In this document: piece after piece, positions 1 to 7,919 of the stretch | Layout of the letters: every line of letters begins with the position of its first letter | How positions within the stretch are numbered: position 1 is the first letter of the stretch | Assembly (NCBI GenBank): GCA_040220895.1 | Contig: JAVJVY010000010.1 | Location: 1 to 64,000 of the forward strand | Length of the DNA stretch: 64,000 bases | DNA from: UBA11591 sp040220895 | Lineage (GTDB): Bacteria > Bacteroidota > Bacteroidia > Flavobacteriales_E > Vicingaceae | Direction: 5' to 3' | The notes under the pieces: generated by a model | What the model was told of the DNA's origin: nothing | The model's database searches: none | What the model saw: only the letters and a program-made list of their open reading frames with translations | Program-made: the position numbers and the translations under genes

Positions 1-71
1 CGGGTCTTTCTTTTAAGTTCACTGATCAATGAACCTGCATTTTTCTTCTTTGTCATTGTGATTAAATTTAA

Positions 72-809
72 GTGATTATTGGTTTAAATCACTCTCTTAA
101 ATTCTCACTCAAAGAAGTTCACTTTTTGCTGACGTTAAACACCGTCGAAAATGCTAATTCAGGACTAACTACAATATATGATGTCACGGTGGATAGTTAT
201 AGTAATGTGGTAGTTGCGGGTGAAATTCGTGGATCAGCCATCATTGCAGGAGACTCTGTTAGAAGTAAGTACTACCATGATCCTGTTTTGGCTAAATGGG
301 ATCAATATGGCAACGGATTATATGCAGTAACACTTTCTTGTGGTGGGTCCATCAACTACAATTCACCAACCGGTATTTCAGCCGGACCAAATGGAAACGT
401 ATTTATAACCGGTCCTTTCGCCCAATTTATAGAATACAACGGCAAAAAAGTGAATGCGCACGGTGGCAATACTGACTTTTATTTAGCCAAGTTCGGCATT
501 GAACAGTGCGAGGATACAACAACAATCGACACAACCATTGGAATACGCGAGAACTTAGTACAACAAATGGCCTTAAATGTATTTCCAAACCCAAATAACG
601 GTCAATTTACAATTGAGTTAAATGGCGCAGTTAATGGTCAAATAAGTGTTTATAACACACTGGGAAGTCTTGTATACAAAACCGAAGTTTACGGCCGGGA
701 CAAAATTTGGGTCAATCTTCCCGAATCTTTGACCAATGGGGTGTACATGATTCATGTTGCGTACAATAATACCTTGAAAACAAGCAGGGTGATATTGAGA
801 AAGGATTGA
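72..809 (+). pseudogene. 5'-incomplete T9SS-sorted beta-propeller-type secreted protein
   Basis: The reading frame opens at a GTG directly after an in-frame TAA and has no signal peptide. Residues 1-27 do not resemble the rest. From about residue 28 there are two SBBP-like repeats (a DVTVDSYSNVVVAGE stretch, then a GISAGPNGNVFITG stretch ending near AKFG), the kind found in tandem in surface proteins. The last 80 residues form a type A T9SS sorting domain, with an NVFPNPNNGQF motif and a NGVYMIHV strand near the end. A signal peptide and more repeats are expected in an intact protein, so I read this as the 3' part of a gene that lost its start by frameshift or deletion. The window edge at position 1 means a damaged upstream part cannot be excluded. 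The sorting domain is clear; the pseudogene status is inference. Confidence 0.55.
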
Positions 810-975
810 TTGACTCAGACCCGCTGTTGCTTGTAGTGGGGCAGGGAAGTCAAATGGTTTAATCTGCTCGTTGATTGTAAACATGAAGTATTAGGTGATC
901 CAGATAAGGAGCTTCAACCCCACATAACTTGCGGGTTTTTTCTTTTTATAAGAACCTCAGATCATGAATCAGACA

Positions 976-987
976 TCCGATATCGGA
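976..987. repeat. 12-nt perfect palindrome
   Basis: TCCGATATCGGA reads the same on both strands. It lies 17 nt before the long hairpin at 1005-1057. No recognised operator matches it, and it may belong to the same palindromic element. Confidence 0.4.
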
Positions 988-1004
988 CTGGGAATGCAGA
1001 TTGA

Positions 1005-1057
1005 GTGTGAGTGCCAGAGTGAGTGAACAGTAAAGTACTGTTCACCCACACTCACAC
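1005..1057. repeat. Long imperfect hairpin with two stacked stems
   Basis: Outer arms at 1005-1013 (GTGTGAGTG) and 1049-1057 (CACTCACAC) pair over 9 bp. Inner arms at 1023-1032 (GTGAACAGTA) and 1036-1045 (TACTGTTCAC) pair perfectly over 10 bp around a 3-nt AAG loop. The internal bulges are 9 nt on the left and 3 nt on the right. No T run follows, so it does not look like an intrinsic terminator. It could be a remnant of a mobile or REP-like palindrome or a structured RNA; its function is unknown. Confidence 0.6.
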
Positions 1058-1090
1058 CGAAACCCACACTACATCCAAATGGGAGAAGTG

Positions 1091-1109
1091 GAAAAGATTA
1101 AATCTTTTC
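1091..1109. repeat. 9-bp inverted repeat with one-base loop
   Basis: GAAAAGATT at 1091-1099 and AATCTTTTC at 1101-1109 pair perfectly around a single A. Allowing one bulged G, the stem extends to GTG/CAC at 1088-1112. It is A/T-rich and not followed by a T tract, so a terminator role is unlikely. Confidence 0.4.
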
Positions 1110-1221
1110 ACAAAGAGAAACTGCCTTTGGACAGTATATTTTTATTATAGCTTCATCTAGAAAGATGATCATTCATTGATTTATAGATGCAACAACTTCA
1201 ATGAAAAACTCGTCTGAATAA

Positions 1222-1383
1222 CATGTTCAAACAACTGTTGGCGGTAACAACTCCGGAAATATTCAAATAGAAATTAAGTGCAGTAAGTCTGGCTATATGA
1301 CTCAAAAGAAACGCTTTAACTTAAGGCAAGTACTTGACCAAAAAGAGATTTCATTATTCTTTGATATGGTGAAAGATGAATAG
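1222..1383 (+). pseudogene. Orphan 3' gene tail (about 53 codons)
   Basis: An open frame runs from a TAA at 1219-1221 to the stop TAG at 1381-1383 without a plausible start codon at its head. The predicted peptide has a protein-like composition: a beta-type segment (GNIQIEIKCSKSGY) followed by a basic linker and an acidic end (FFDMVKDE). A strong intrinsic terminator begins 25 nt after the stop, as expected for the end of a real transcription unit. I therefore read it as the surviving end of a lost gene. The family is not recognised, and a chance frame remains possible. Confidence 0.35.
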
Positions 1384-1407
1384 CTGAAGGCATTCTTTCA
1401 ATAATTA

Positions 1408-1440
1408 ATCCTTTGCATTTAAATGCAGGGGATTTTTTTT
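1408..1440 (+). terminator. Intrinsic terminator
   Basis: Arms 1408-1420 and 1421-1433 can pair over up to 13 bp, including two T-G wobbles. The core TGCATTTAAATGCA is a perfect 14-nt palindrome, so the real loop is probably TTTAAA. Eight T residues follow at 1433-1440. It ends the gene tail at 1222-1383. Confidence 0.7.
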
Positions 1441-1538
1441 GCCGTTTCGCGTAAAAGCGGTGCCTGTCTTTAGTAACTGCACTAAAGAAAAATAGGTCGG
1501 TTAAGAAATTTAGATCACCAAAACCTGGATGTAAAAAT

Positions 1539-2669
1539 CTATTTAAAAAGAAAGTGCTTCCCTCTTAAATCGGCTTCTACCTGTTTATCCCAAATGGTGC
1601 GCTGAATTCGATCTCGCGAAGTCGTAAAGCTCGCTGCGCTTTCCTTGTCGCCTAAATTTTCGTAGGCCTTAACAAGGGCAGTCCATGCTTTTAGGTAAAA
1701 CTCGTTCATATGAATGCATCGTTTCCATTCAATAATGGCCTCTTTAACAAAACCCTGCTTAGCTAATTGAACACCTTCATTGTAAATTGATTCAATGTCC
1801 GAAAGTTCTTTATCGAGTTTTAAGTGAATCATTCCTTCCGTTTTATTGATTATGAAAGAACAAGGCACTTCCCTGGAAACTCTCTGGGCAATGCTTCCGA
1901 GCAATAGCCTTTTGAGCGCCCCTTTTCCGGTCGAACCCATCAACACCAAATCAATATTTTTTTCCTTTATAACATCCAGTATCACAAGTGCCGGATCTCC
2001 AATTCGGATTTCTTTGCTCCATGAAACTCCACTCAAATCCATATCCTTAATTGTCTGGTCAATTTCCACTTCTGCTGTTTGCATCACCTTTTCTTTTCCG
2101 ATACCCTTATCAGCTCCCATTTCGGTGTATTCCTTTGCGATTCCTTTTGCAACATGAAGAATGGTGAGTGCTGATTCAAAGCGCCTGCAAAGGTGAATGG
2201 CATTTCCAAGTGCCAACAACGATTCTGCAGAAAAGTCAATCGGGCACAAAACAGCACCTGGGTTTACCGGACTTTCTTCTTCAATTACCCACACCGGGAT
2301 TGAGGAATTGCGAATAATTTTCTCCGAATTACTACCCAGTTTAAATTTCTTTTTTCCCACATGACCAGCGCCCAAGACAATAAGGTTTGCCCGATTCCTT
2401 TCTGCGAAAGGAACAATTTGATCGATGTGGCTACCTTTTAAAATATCGGATGTACATGCGATCCCCTTTTCTCTCAACAGCGCAACGTAACCTGCCATTT
2501 TATCATCAACATAAATTTGAACATTATCGCTTATTCCTGATTCCGGCAAAACATGGACTAGACTGACTTCACTTCCAAATTTCTTTGCAATGTTTATTAC
2601 ACGTTGCAAGGCAATTTCTGAACTCTTTCCAAAGTCGGTTGGAAAACATATTCTTTCTACTAATTTCAT
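1539..2669 (-). CDS. Tandem universal stress protein with C-terminal TPR
   Basis: A cytosolic stress protein with two UspA folds and a helical tail. Domain 1 (about residues 1-130) begins with the typical RICFPTDFGKSSEIAL strand-helix. Its nucleotide loop has an irregular glycine spacing (G100, G102, G112-S113). Domain 2 (about 138-276) has the standard G-2x-G-9x-G-S ATP motif at residues 245-259, so it should bind ATP. Residues 290-345 form one or two TPR-like helix pairs (YNEGVQLAKQGFVKEAIIEW), an uncommon addition to Usp proteins that suggests a protein partner. It is transcribed alone and codirectionally downstream of the NDH-2 gene. The upstream region carries a TGAC-N4-GTCA palindrome (see 2688-2730), which hints at redox or oxygen control. 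Confidence 0.88.
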   Translation of the reverse strand: MKLVERICFPTDFGKSSEIALQRVINIAKKFGSEVSLVHVLPESGISDNVQIYVDDKMAGYVALLREKGIACTSDILKGSHIDQIVPFAERNRANLIVLGAGHVGKKKFKLGSNSEKIIRNSSIPVWVIEEESPVNPGAVLCPIDFSAESLLALGNAIHLCRRFESALTILHVAKGIAKEYTEMGADKGIGKEKVMQTAEVEIDQTIKDMDLSGVSWSKEIRIGDPALVILDVIKEKNIDLVLMGSTGKGALKRLLLGSIAQRVSREVPCSFIINKTEGMIHLKLDKELSDIESIYNEGVQLAKQGFVKEAIIEWKRCIHMNEFYLKAWTALVKAYENLGDKESAASFTTSRDRIQRTIWDKQVEADLRGKHFLFK

Positions 2670-2687
2670 GGGACTTGATTTATTGCG

Positions 2688-2730
2688 CTAAGGTAAACAC
2701 AAGCCTAATTTTCTCATATGACCTTTGTCA
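2688..2730 (-). promoter_or_regulatory. Candidate CRP/FNR-type site plus -7 element for the Usp-TPR gene
   Basis: TGAC at 2719-2722 and GTCA at 2727-2730 form a palindrome with a 4-nt spacer, centred at 2724.5, about 55 nt before the start codon. On the minus strand TACCTTAG lies at 2695-2688, one mismatch from the Bacteroidota -7 consensus TAnnTTTG. Its first base is 29.5 nt from the palindrome centre, the same spacing as at 61778-61823. If transcription starts about 12 nt after the first base of the box, the site is centred near -41.5, a class II activator position. The factor is not identified. Confidence 0.45.
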
Positions 2731-2767
2731 ATCATCGATATGAATTACTTATGTGCCTGAGTGTGAT

Positions 2768-4045
2768 TTACTTTTTCTGCTCGAATTTTCTGACGATCAA
2801 CCTGGTTCCACGGTCAAATCGTATGTAGTTCCAAACCCAATTAATAAAGACCATAATTCTTGACCTGAAGTCAACCAGCAGCATTAAGTGAACGAATAGC
2901 CAGGTTAACCAGGCCAAGGTGCCGCCGTAGGTCATTCCGAGAAGATCTACCACTGCCCGATTGCGGCCTACGGTTGCCATTGTTCCTTTGTCACTATACT
3001 CGAAGGGTCTAACTTGTTGATTTCGCGCCATTCTGTTAAAGTACTTAGCCAGATAACTTCCCTGTTGCTGAGCAACCGAACCCAGCATTGGCAATGGTTT
3101 AGAAAACTTCTTGGTGAACATGATGCTCACATCTCCAAGGGCAAAAACTTCTGGATGTTCGCTTAATTGGGCAAATTCATTGACCTTTATTCTTCCTCTT
3201 TCAAGGTACTTCTCATCAATGCCTTTGGGCACGTTGCCTTTGACTCCGGCGGCCCAAATGAGGTTTCGGGTCTCAAAGATTTCTTTATTGGTCTTGACAA
3301 CTTTACCGTTGTAATCTTGAACCGCTGTATCTGTGTACACATTCACACCCATGCGTTCAAGGTATTTGAGTGAATACCTCGAAGACTTTTCGCTCATGGC
3401 AGCCAATAACCTGGGCGCGGCCTCCAACAGGTTTATCTGCATGCGCCGAATGTCCAAGTCAGGGTAGTCCTTTGGCAACACGTGTTTTTTAAGTTCGGCC
3501 AGTGCACCGGCCAATTCAACACCGGTAGGCCCGCCGCCAACAACTACAAAATTCATCAGGCTGTCACTTTCGTTCAAGTCTTTTTGATTAAGTGAAGACT
3601 CAAAATTCTGTAGGATGAGCGAGCGCAAATCCAGGCTTTCCGTCAGGCTTTTCATCGGAACCGCGAACTTCTCTATTTGTTCGTTTCCAAAATAATTTGT
3701 CTCGGCTCCGGTAGCGATAACCAGGTAGGAATAGCTCATTTTTCCAATGGATGTCAAAACTTCTTTCGATTCAAGATCGATACTTTCAACCGCGGCCATC
3801 CGAATATGAGTGTGCGCTTTATTCTTCAAAGTCTTGCGCAGGGGATAAGCGATGCTGTCAGGTTCTAAACCGGCCGTGGCCACTTGATACAACAGGGGTT
3901 GAAACGTGTGGTAGTTATTTTGATCTATCAAAACAACCTGATAATGACGGGTATTGATGCTTCGGGCCAATTTTAAACCAGCAAATCCACCACCCAGAAT
4001 GACAATTCGCGGGATGGATAGATTTGGAATATTGTGTGCGGGCAT
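2768..4045 (-). CDS. ndh: Type II NADH:quinone oxidoreductase (NDH-2)
   Basis: A membrane-attached flavoprotein that oxidises NADH and reduces quinone without pumping protons. The FAD-binding GGGFAG loop is at residues 18-23, followed by the NDH-2 signature NNYHTFQPLLYQVATAGLEP. A second dinucleotide fold for NADH (VVVGGGPTGVELAGALAEL) lies near residue 170, VFALGDV near 305, and an AQQQG quinone-region motif after it. The C-terminal part (about residues 375-405) is hydrophobic (TLAWLTWLFVHLMLLVDF) and ends in a basic amphipathic tail, as in membrane-bound NDH-2. The length of 425 is normal. The Usp-TPR gene follows 98 nt downstream on the same strand but has its own candidate promoter. Confidence 0.92.
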   Translation of the reverse strand: MPAHNIPNLSIPRIVILGGGFAGLKLARSINTRHYQVVLIDQNNYHTFQPLLYQVATAGLEPDSIAYPLRKTLKNKAHTHIRMAAVESIDLESKEVLTSIGKMSYSYLVIATGAETNYFGNEQIEKFAVPMKSLTESLDLRSLILQNFESSLNQKDLNESDSLMNFVVVGGGPTGVELAGALAELKKHVLPKDYPDLDIRRMQINLLEAAPRLLAAMSEKSSRYSLKYLERMGVNVYTDTAVQDYNGKVVKTNKEIFETRNLIWAAGVKGNVPKGIDEKYLERGRIKVNEFAQLSEHPEVFALGDVSIMFTKKFSKPLPMLGSVAQQQGSYLAKYFNRMARNQQVRPFEYSDKGTMATVGRNRAVVDLLGMTYGGTLAWLTWLFVHLMLLVDFRSRIMVFINWVWNYIRFDRGTRLIVRKFEQKK

Positions 4046-4224
4046 TTGGCTAATTTAAGTCAGGATTGAATGCTGAACAATGAAAAGAAAGAAAAACGGT
4101 GTACATTTAATGCTACACAAATAACGTTTCTTCTTAAGACGCACCTAACAAACCTTATGCACCCGCACCACCGCGCCCTTAGTTAATAGTATTATTTTTA
4201 GGGCCGAATAACTAACCTGGAATT

Positions 4225-5325
4225 ATGAAGTTTTTATACGCGGGCTGTCTTGGCCTTTTCTTTTTACCATTAAGTGGTTTTTCCCAATGCCAGCCGGTGC
4301 CTTCCAATGCCATAGCCTGGTGGGACGCGGATAATTATTCCGGTTCAGTCGTGTTAGATATCAGGGGTGGTTTCAATGGTCAACTAATGAATGGGGCAAC
4401 CATTGATACAGGCTATGTGTGCGAAGCTTTTGATCTTGATGGAACCGATGATCATGTCTCCATAGCCCACAACTCTTCCCTCACCTTTTCTGATGGCACT
4501 TCAGACCAAGCCTTCAGCATCGAAGCCTGGATCAATTTAAAGGAAGTCAGCACGTCCATGATCTTTTGTAAAGGAGAAGATAAGGAAAGAGAATACTCCT
4601 TTCGGCTTACCGGCACCATCGCCGATCATTTGGCCGTGGGTTTATACGACGACAGGCGGTCTACGGGAGGAAATTATAACGTAATTGGACGCAGGTCGGT
4701 ATATGATTTTAAACAGGACCAAAATTCCTGGGTTCATGTGGCCTGCACCTACGATGGATCAGGCATAAGCAGTGGCATTAAACTTTATAGAAATGGAGTT
4801 GAAATTCCAACCACAGTGCTTGTCGGCACCGACAGTTTGGGTATTTATTCTGCCATGCGCACCACCACCACAGGGGCCACCATTGGACGCTTCTTTACTG
4901 ATGGACCTCAATACCTAGATGGCAAGGTTGATGAATTAAGCGTGTATTCGCGTGTTCTATCTGCAACCGAGATTGACAACATATATCTTGCCGGAACCAA
5001 TGGCAAGTGCATATTACCAATCGACAATGACACTTCGGGATGTCACGGCGATCCATTTGTCTCGGTTGAATCATTTTCTGCCAAGACCGAATTGATTTCT
5101 AGTGTTAATTCTCTAGGCAGCAGGGCCATAGACATTGTTTTTAATTCCAGCAGATCAGGGACTTATTCCATCTTTACCGTCCAAGGAAAGAACTTGGGTA
5201 ATGCCAATTTCAGTGCTACCAATGTTCTATCCATCAATTTAGAGCAATATGCGTCGAGCATATATCTGATTCAAGTAAGAACCGATAATGGGGAAATGGA
5301 GACGGTTAAGTGGCGAAAGGAGTAG
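4225..5325 (+). CDS. Secreted LamG-type lectin/glucanase-fold protein with T9SS-like tail
   Basis: A signal peptide is clear (MKFLYAGCLGLFFLPLSGFS, cleavage near residue 21). Residues 25-255 form a concanavalin A-like LamG/pentraxin domain: AIAWWDADNYSG at the start, FDLDGTDDHVSI, FSIEAWINL, WVHVACTYDGSG and a closing DGKVDELSVYSRVLSATEI. Such domains bind sugars or calcium, but no glycosidase catalytic pair is evident. The last 80 residues resemble a degenerate T9SS type A sorting domain (GTYSIFTVQGKNLG, ASSIYLIQVRTDNG) without the usual FPNP motif. A second protein of the same plan is encoded at 7920-8921. It is probably a surface protein; the ligand is unknown. Confidence 0.8.
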   Translation: MKFLYAGCLGLFFLPLSGFSQCQPVPSNAIAWWDADNYSGSVVLDIRGGFNGQLMNGATIDTGYVCEAFDLDGTDDHVSIAHNSSLTFSDGTSDQAFSIEAWINLKEVSTSMIFCKGEDKEREYSFRLTGTIADHLAVGLYDDRRSTGGNYNVIGRRSVYDFKQDQNSWVHVACTYDGSGISSGIKLYRNGVEIPTTVLVGTDSLGIYSAMRTTTTGATIGRFFTDGPQYLDGKVDELSVYSRVLSATEIDNIYLAGTNGKCILPIDNDTSGCHGDPFVSVESFSAKTELISSVNSLGSRAIDIVFNSSRSGTYSIFTVQGKNLGNANFSATNVLSINLEQYASSIYLIQVRTDNGEMETVKWRKE

Positions 5326-5405
5326 AGTTATTAAAACAAGAGGCTACCTATTCAAAGTGAACTCAAGATTTTACCATCCCATTAAAATATACGGTCAATA
5401 AAGAG

Positions 5406-6380
5406 CTAGATAACGAAGGCTCCAACAGCCTTTTCGCAACCTTCCCAGAACACTTGAATATTGGCCGGGTCGGTTAGATGGTCTTCAGGTGGCAGTAGAT
5501 CTGGAAATCCCGTCCAACCGGCTGTCGGACCATAAAAATCTCCGGATTTGGCTCTCGGATCCATGCTTGCTCGAATGATGCCCGTCGCCCCATCTTCTGC
5601 GCTCTGCGCTTGATTCATGAATTCTGAATCCTTGTCCATTCCGCCATCTTCGGCCGTAGTGACTTGTAATTGGGTTCTAGCCAGACCGGGATGAGCCAAA
5701 AGCGCAATGACATTGGTCATGTTGGCAGCGTCTAATTTCTCTTTAAGTGCATAGGTGAACACGGCATTGGCCAATTTAGTTTGGTGGTATCGCTCCCATC
5801 TCGGGCCTCTGAAACCATTGTCCTCATCGGCCTTGTCCCCACCCAGATTGCCTCCGTTTTTTTCAAAATATTTTATTTCAAGGGGTCCACCCAACCGGGC
5901 CATGGAACTGTGGTTTACGATGCGCGCTTCTTTGCTTTTTTTAAGCAAAGGAAACAGCTCTTTGGTAAGCAGAAAATGTGAAAGGACATTGGTTTGCATT
6001 TGCACGTCATATCCATCGTTTGTCGCTTGATCCTTGAGCGCCATTACCCCGGCATTGTTCACCAGTACATCCAATACATTGTAGTTGGATTTTATCGCCG
6101 CAAGTGCTTTCTTAACACTTTCAAAGTTTTGAAGATTACAGTCAACAAGGTTAAATTTACCAGCGGGAACTTCTTGTTGAAGCTGCTTTAGGCCTTTTTC
6201 CGATCGTTCACTCTTTCGGTTTAACAGAATGACGGTCGCCCCTTTCTTTGCCATTTCTCTTGCGCAGACGTAACCTGTTCCGCTGGTCGTTCCCGTGATG
6301 GCAACTACCTTACCGGTCATGTCTTGCGAATGATCTTTCATTACTTTATCGAGGTGGAGCGTTTTGATTTGATTGGTCAT
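5406..6380 (-). CDS. Short-chain dehydrogenase/reductase (retinol dehydrogenase-like)
   Basis: A soluble NAD(P)-dependent oxidoreductase. The Rossmann motif is TGTTSGTG (about residues 29-36), a variant of TGxxxGIG with the third glycine followed by Tyr. Downstream are NNAGVMAL and the active-site YHQTK (YxxxK) with an upstream NHSSMARLG serine. HPGLARTQL after the active site is typical of RDH/WWOX-like SDRs. The length of 324 is slightly above the classical 250 because of a C-terminal extension (YGPTAGWTGFPDLLPPEDHL) that probably covers the substrate site. The substrate cannot be inferred. It stands alone, convergent with the LamG gene. Confidence 0.88.
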   Translation of the reverse strand: MTNQIKTLHLDKVMKDHSQDMTGKVVAITGTTSGTGYVCAREMAKKGATVILLNRKSERSEKGLKQLQQEVPAGKFNLVDCNLQNFESVKKALAAIKSNYNVLDVLVNNAGVMALKDQATNDGYDVQMQTNVLSHFLLTKELFPLLKKSKEARIVNHSSMARLGGPLEIKYFEKNGGNLGGDKADEDNGFRGPRWERYHQTKLANAVFTYALKEKLDAANMTNVIALLAHPGLARTQLQVTTAEDGGMDKDSEFMNQAQSAEDGATGIIRASMDPRAKSGDFYGPTAGWTGFPDLLPPEDHLTDPANIQVFWEGCEKAVGAFVI

Positions 6381-6551
6381 AATTGGTTCGTCTAACAGAG
6401 GTTCAAAAAACTATTTAGGATTTATAAAAGAATGCATTGTGCCTCAGACAAAACTCTGAAAAATATCAACTCCTTCGCTTGACTCTCTTATTGTTTCCTC
6501 GATCTGGCCGACATATGCATTATACTAGGTTAAAATGTTGGTTATTTTATT

Positions 6552-7076
6552 TCAATAAAGTGCCTTAGGCAATTCAAAAAAATAATTCTGATGACCATCG
6601 AATGGAAATTCCTCGGTGATACGCATCCCTAGTTTCTTCAATACATGGATGGATGCGCTGTGATCAATCCGTGCCCCCGCGTTTATCACCGAAAGTTCTA
6701 GTACGTTGAATCCAAATTCCAATGACGCTTTTCCGGTTTCTGTAGCAATACCCTTTCCCCAATACTTTCGTTTAATACGATATCCAAGATCGTGGTACGG
6801 AATTGTACGAATATGTTGTTCGTATTTAATTCCCGTCCACCCAACTAACTCACCGTCTTCTTTGCGTTCTATGGCCAGGCGTCCCATGCCAAATTCTGCG
6901 TATTGCCCTCGAACCTTGCGAATGACCTTAAGTATTTCGTCCGTATTTTTTAAGGGTGGGGTACCGATGAACTTCAGGACTTCAGGATCGGACTCCATTT
7001 CTAACAAGCTTTCGGCGTCAGCCTCCACTATTTCCCGGATAATGAACCGTTTGGTTTCAAAGGGTTTTATTATCAT
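6552..7076 (-). CDS. GNAT family N-acetyltransferase (RimJ/RimL type)
   Basis: An acetyl-CoA-dependent N-acetyltransferase. The sequence opens with KPFETKRFIIREI, the usual first strand of RimJ/RimL-type enzymes. DLGYRIKRKYWGKGIATETGKA holds the acetyl-CoA pyrophosphate loop (R/Q-x-x-G-x-A, here KYWGKGIA), and NAGARIDHSASIHVLKKLGMR is the conserved C-terminal segment. I chose the ATG at 7076 because it aligns with family N-termini; the frame could also start at 7124, adding 16 residues of no clear function. It lies about 110 nt downstream of the methyltransferase gene on the same strand and may be co-transcribed. The substrate is not predictable. Confidence 0.85.
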   Translation of the reverse strand: MIIKPFETKRFIIREIVEADAESLLEMESDPEVLKFIGTPPLKNTDEILKVIRKVRGQYAEFGMGRLAIERKEDGELVGWTGIKYEQHIRTIPYHDLGYRIKRKYWGKGIATETGKASLEFGFNVLELSVINAGARIDHSASIHVLKKLGMRITEEFPFDGHQNYFFELPKALY

Positions 7077-7187
7077 ACTTACGTAATGTTCTTTAGAGTT
7101 TTGGTACTGTAAATGGTCATACAATAATGGTAAAAAAGTGCTCTTTTTACAACTCGACAGCGATTTGAAATGAACTGGTTTCGTTTT

Positions 7188-7757
7188 CTATTTTTTTCTT
7201 GCGATCGCCAAAATGGAGTCACCGTCGTTAAATTCCTTGTATTTTTCCAACAATAGCAAGTCAAAATATGGCTCAAATACTTTATCCAATTCTTTGGATG
7301 TGTGATAATTAACAAACATCCCTTTGAATGTTTCCGACCCCTCTCCTTCCCAAAATGAATGACATATTATTCCCCGGGGATTCAGCACTTCGCATTGCCT
7401 TTTCACGGATTCATGAAGTTCAGCGTCGGTCAAATGGTGCAATACCTTGTTGGAATAGATTCCGTCAAAGGTTGCCTTGGTTTCAATAGTAATGGCATCC
7501 AACTCGCAGAATTCCCCGGAAGGAAATGACGATTTCAGGTGATCTAAGAATTCTTTAGAGAAATCAGAACCAATGACCTGATAATGCTTCGTTAGAATAT
7601 TCCAATCGGTACCCGGGCCCGATCCCAATTCAAGCAACTTGCCACCAACTTTCAGAAATGGAATTAGCCTTTCTATCAGGGCACTTCCATTGACACCTTT
7701 TGCCAATTGAATGTATTCCTTTACCGATTCTTTTGACTTATAGTACGGTTCAACCAT
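7188..7757 (-). CDS. Class I SAM-dependent methyltransferase
   Basis: A small (189 aa) cytosolic methyltransferase. Motif I is LLELGSGPGTD (about residues 41-51), followed by the acidic strand VIGSDFS and motif IV-like FDGIYSNKVLHHLTD. The NKVLHHL pattern is common in Methyltransf_11/25 enzymes acting on small molecules. The C-terminal part (SFWEGEGSETFKGMFVNYHT) may contribute to substrate binding. It is upstream of the acetyltransferase gene on the same strand; an operon is plausible but not proven. No substrate can be assigned. Confidence 0.85.
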   Translation of the reverse strand: MVEPYYKSKESVKEYIQLAKGVNGSALIERLIPFLKVGGKLLELGSGPGTDWNILTKHYQVIGSDFSKEFLDHLKSSFPSGEFCELDAITIETKATFDGIYSNKVLHHLTDAELHESVKRQCEVLNPRGIICHSFWEGEGSETFKGMFVNYHTSKELDKVFEPYFDLLLLEKYKEFNDGDSILAIARKK

Positions 7758-7919
7758 TGATGAAAAGAATGAAGTTATTAAATATTTGCATGACTTTTCT
7801 TGGAATTCAATACTATCATATGTGCGTGAATTCTTTTTAATTATCAGTCTAAAGCACTCATAACTAGGAATATAAAATGTAATTAATTACCTTGTACAGG
7901 TATTTTAAAACCAAAAGCT

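Larger units (their letters stand above)
810..1538. other. Gene-poor decayed intergenic region
   Basis: This is the only long stretch without a convincing intact gene. It holds a weak hairpin before a T-rich run near 917-943, a 12-nt palindrome at 976-987, a long imperfect hairpin at 1005-1057, a 9-bp inverted repeat at 1091-1109, a gene tail at 1222-1383 and a good intrinsic terminator at 1408-1440. With the truncated gene just upstream, it looks like a decay or rearrangement scar. I see no transposase remnant, tRNA or target-site duplication. Confidence 0.6.

Noticed and set aside
618..884. Minus-strand open frame of 88 codons opposite the first gene
   Set aside because: It lies antisense to the T9SS sorting domain and shows no family motif; it is a shadow of the real frame.
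4046..4064. TTTAAGTCA half-site near the ndh start
   Set aside because: Only one half matches TGACTTAAGTCA and it lies about 13 nt from the start codon, too close for the activator geometry seen at the other two sites.
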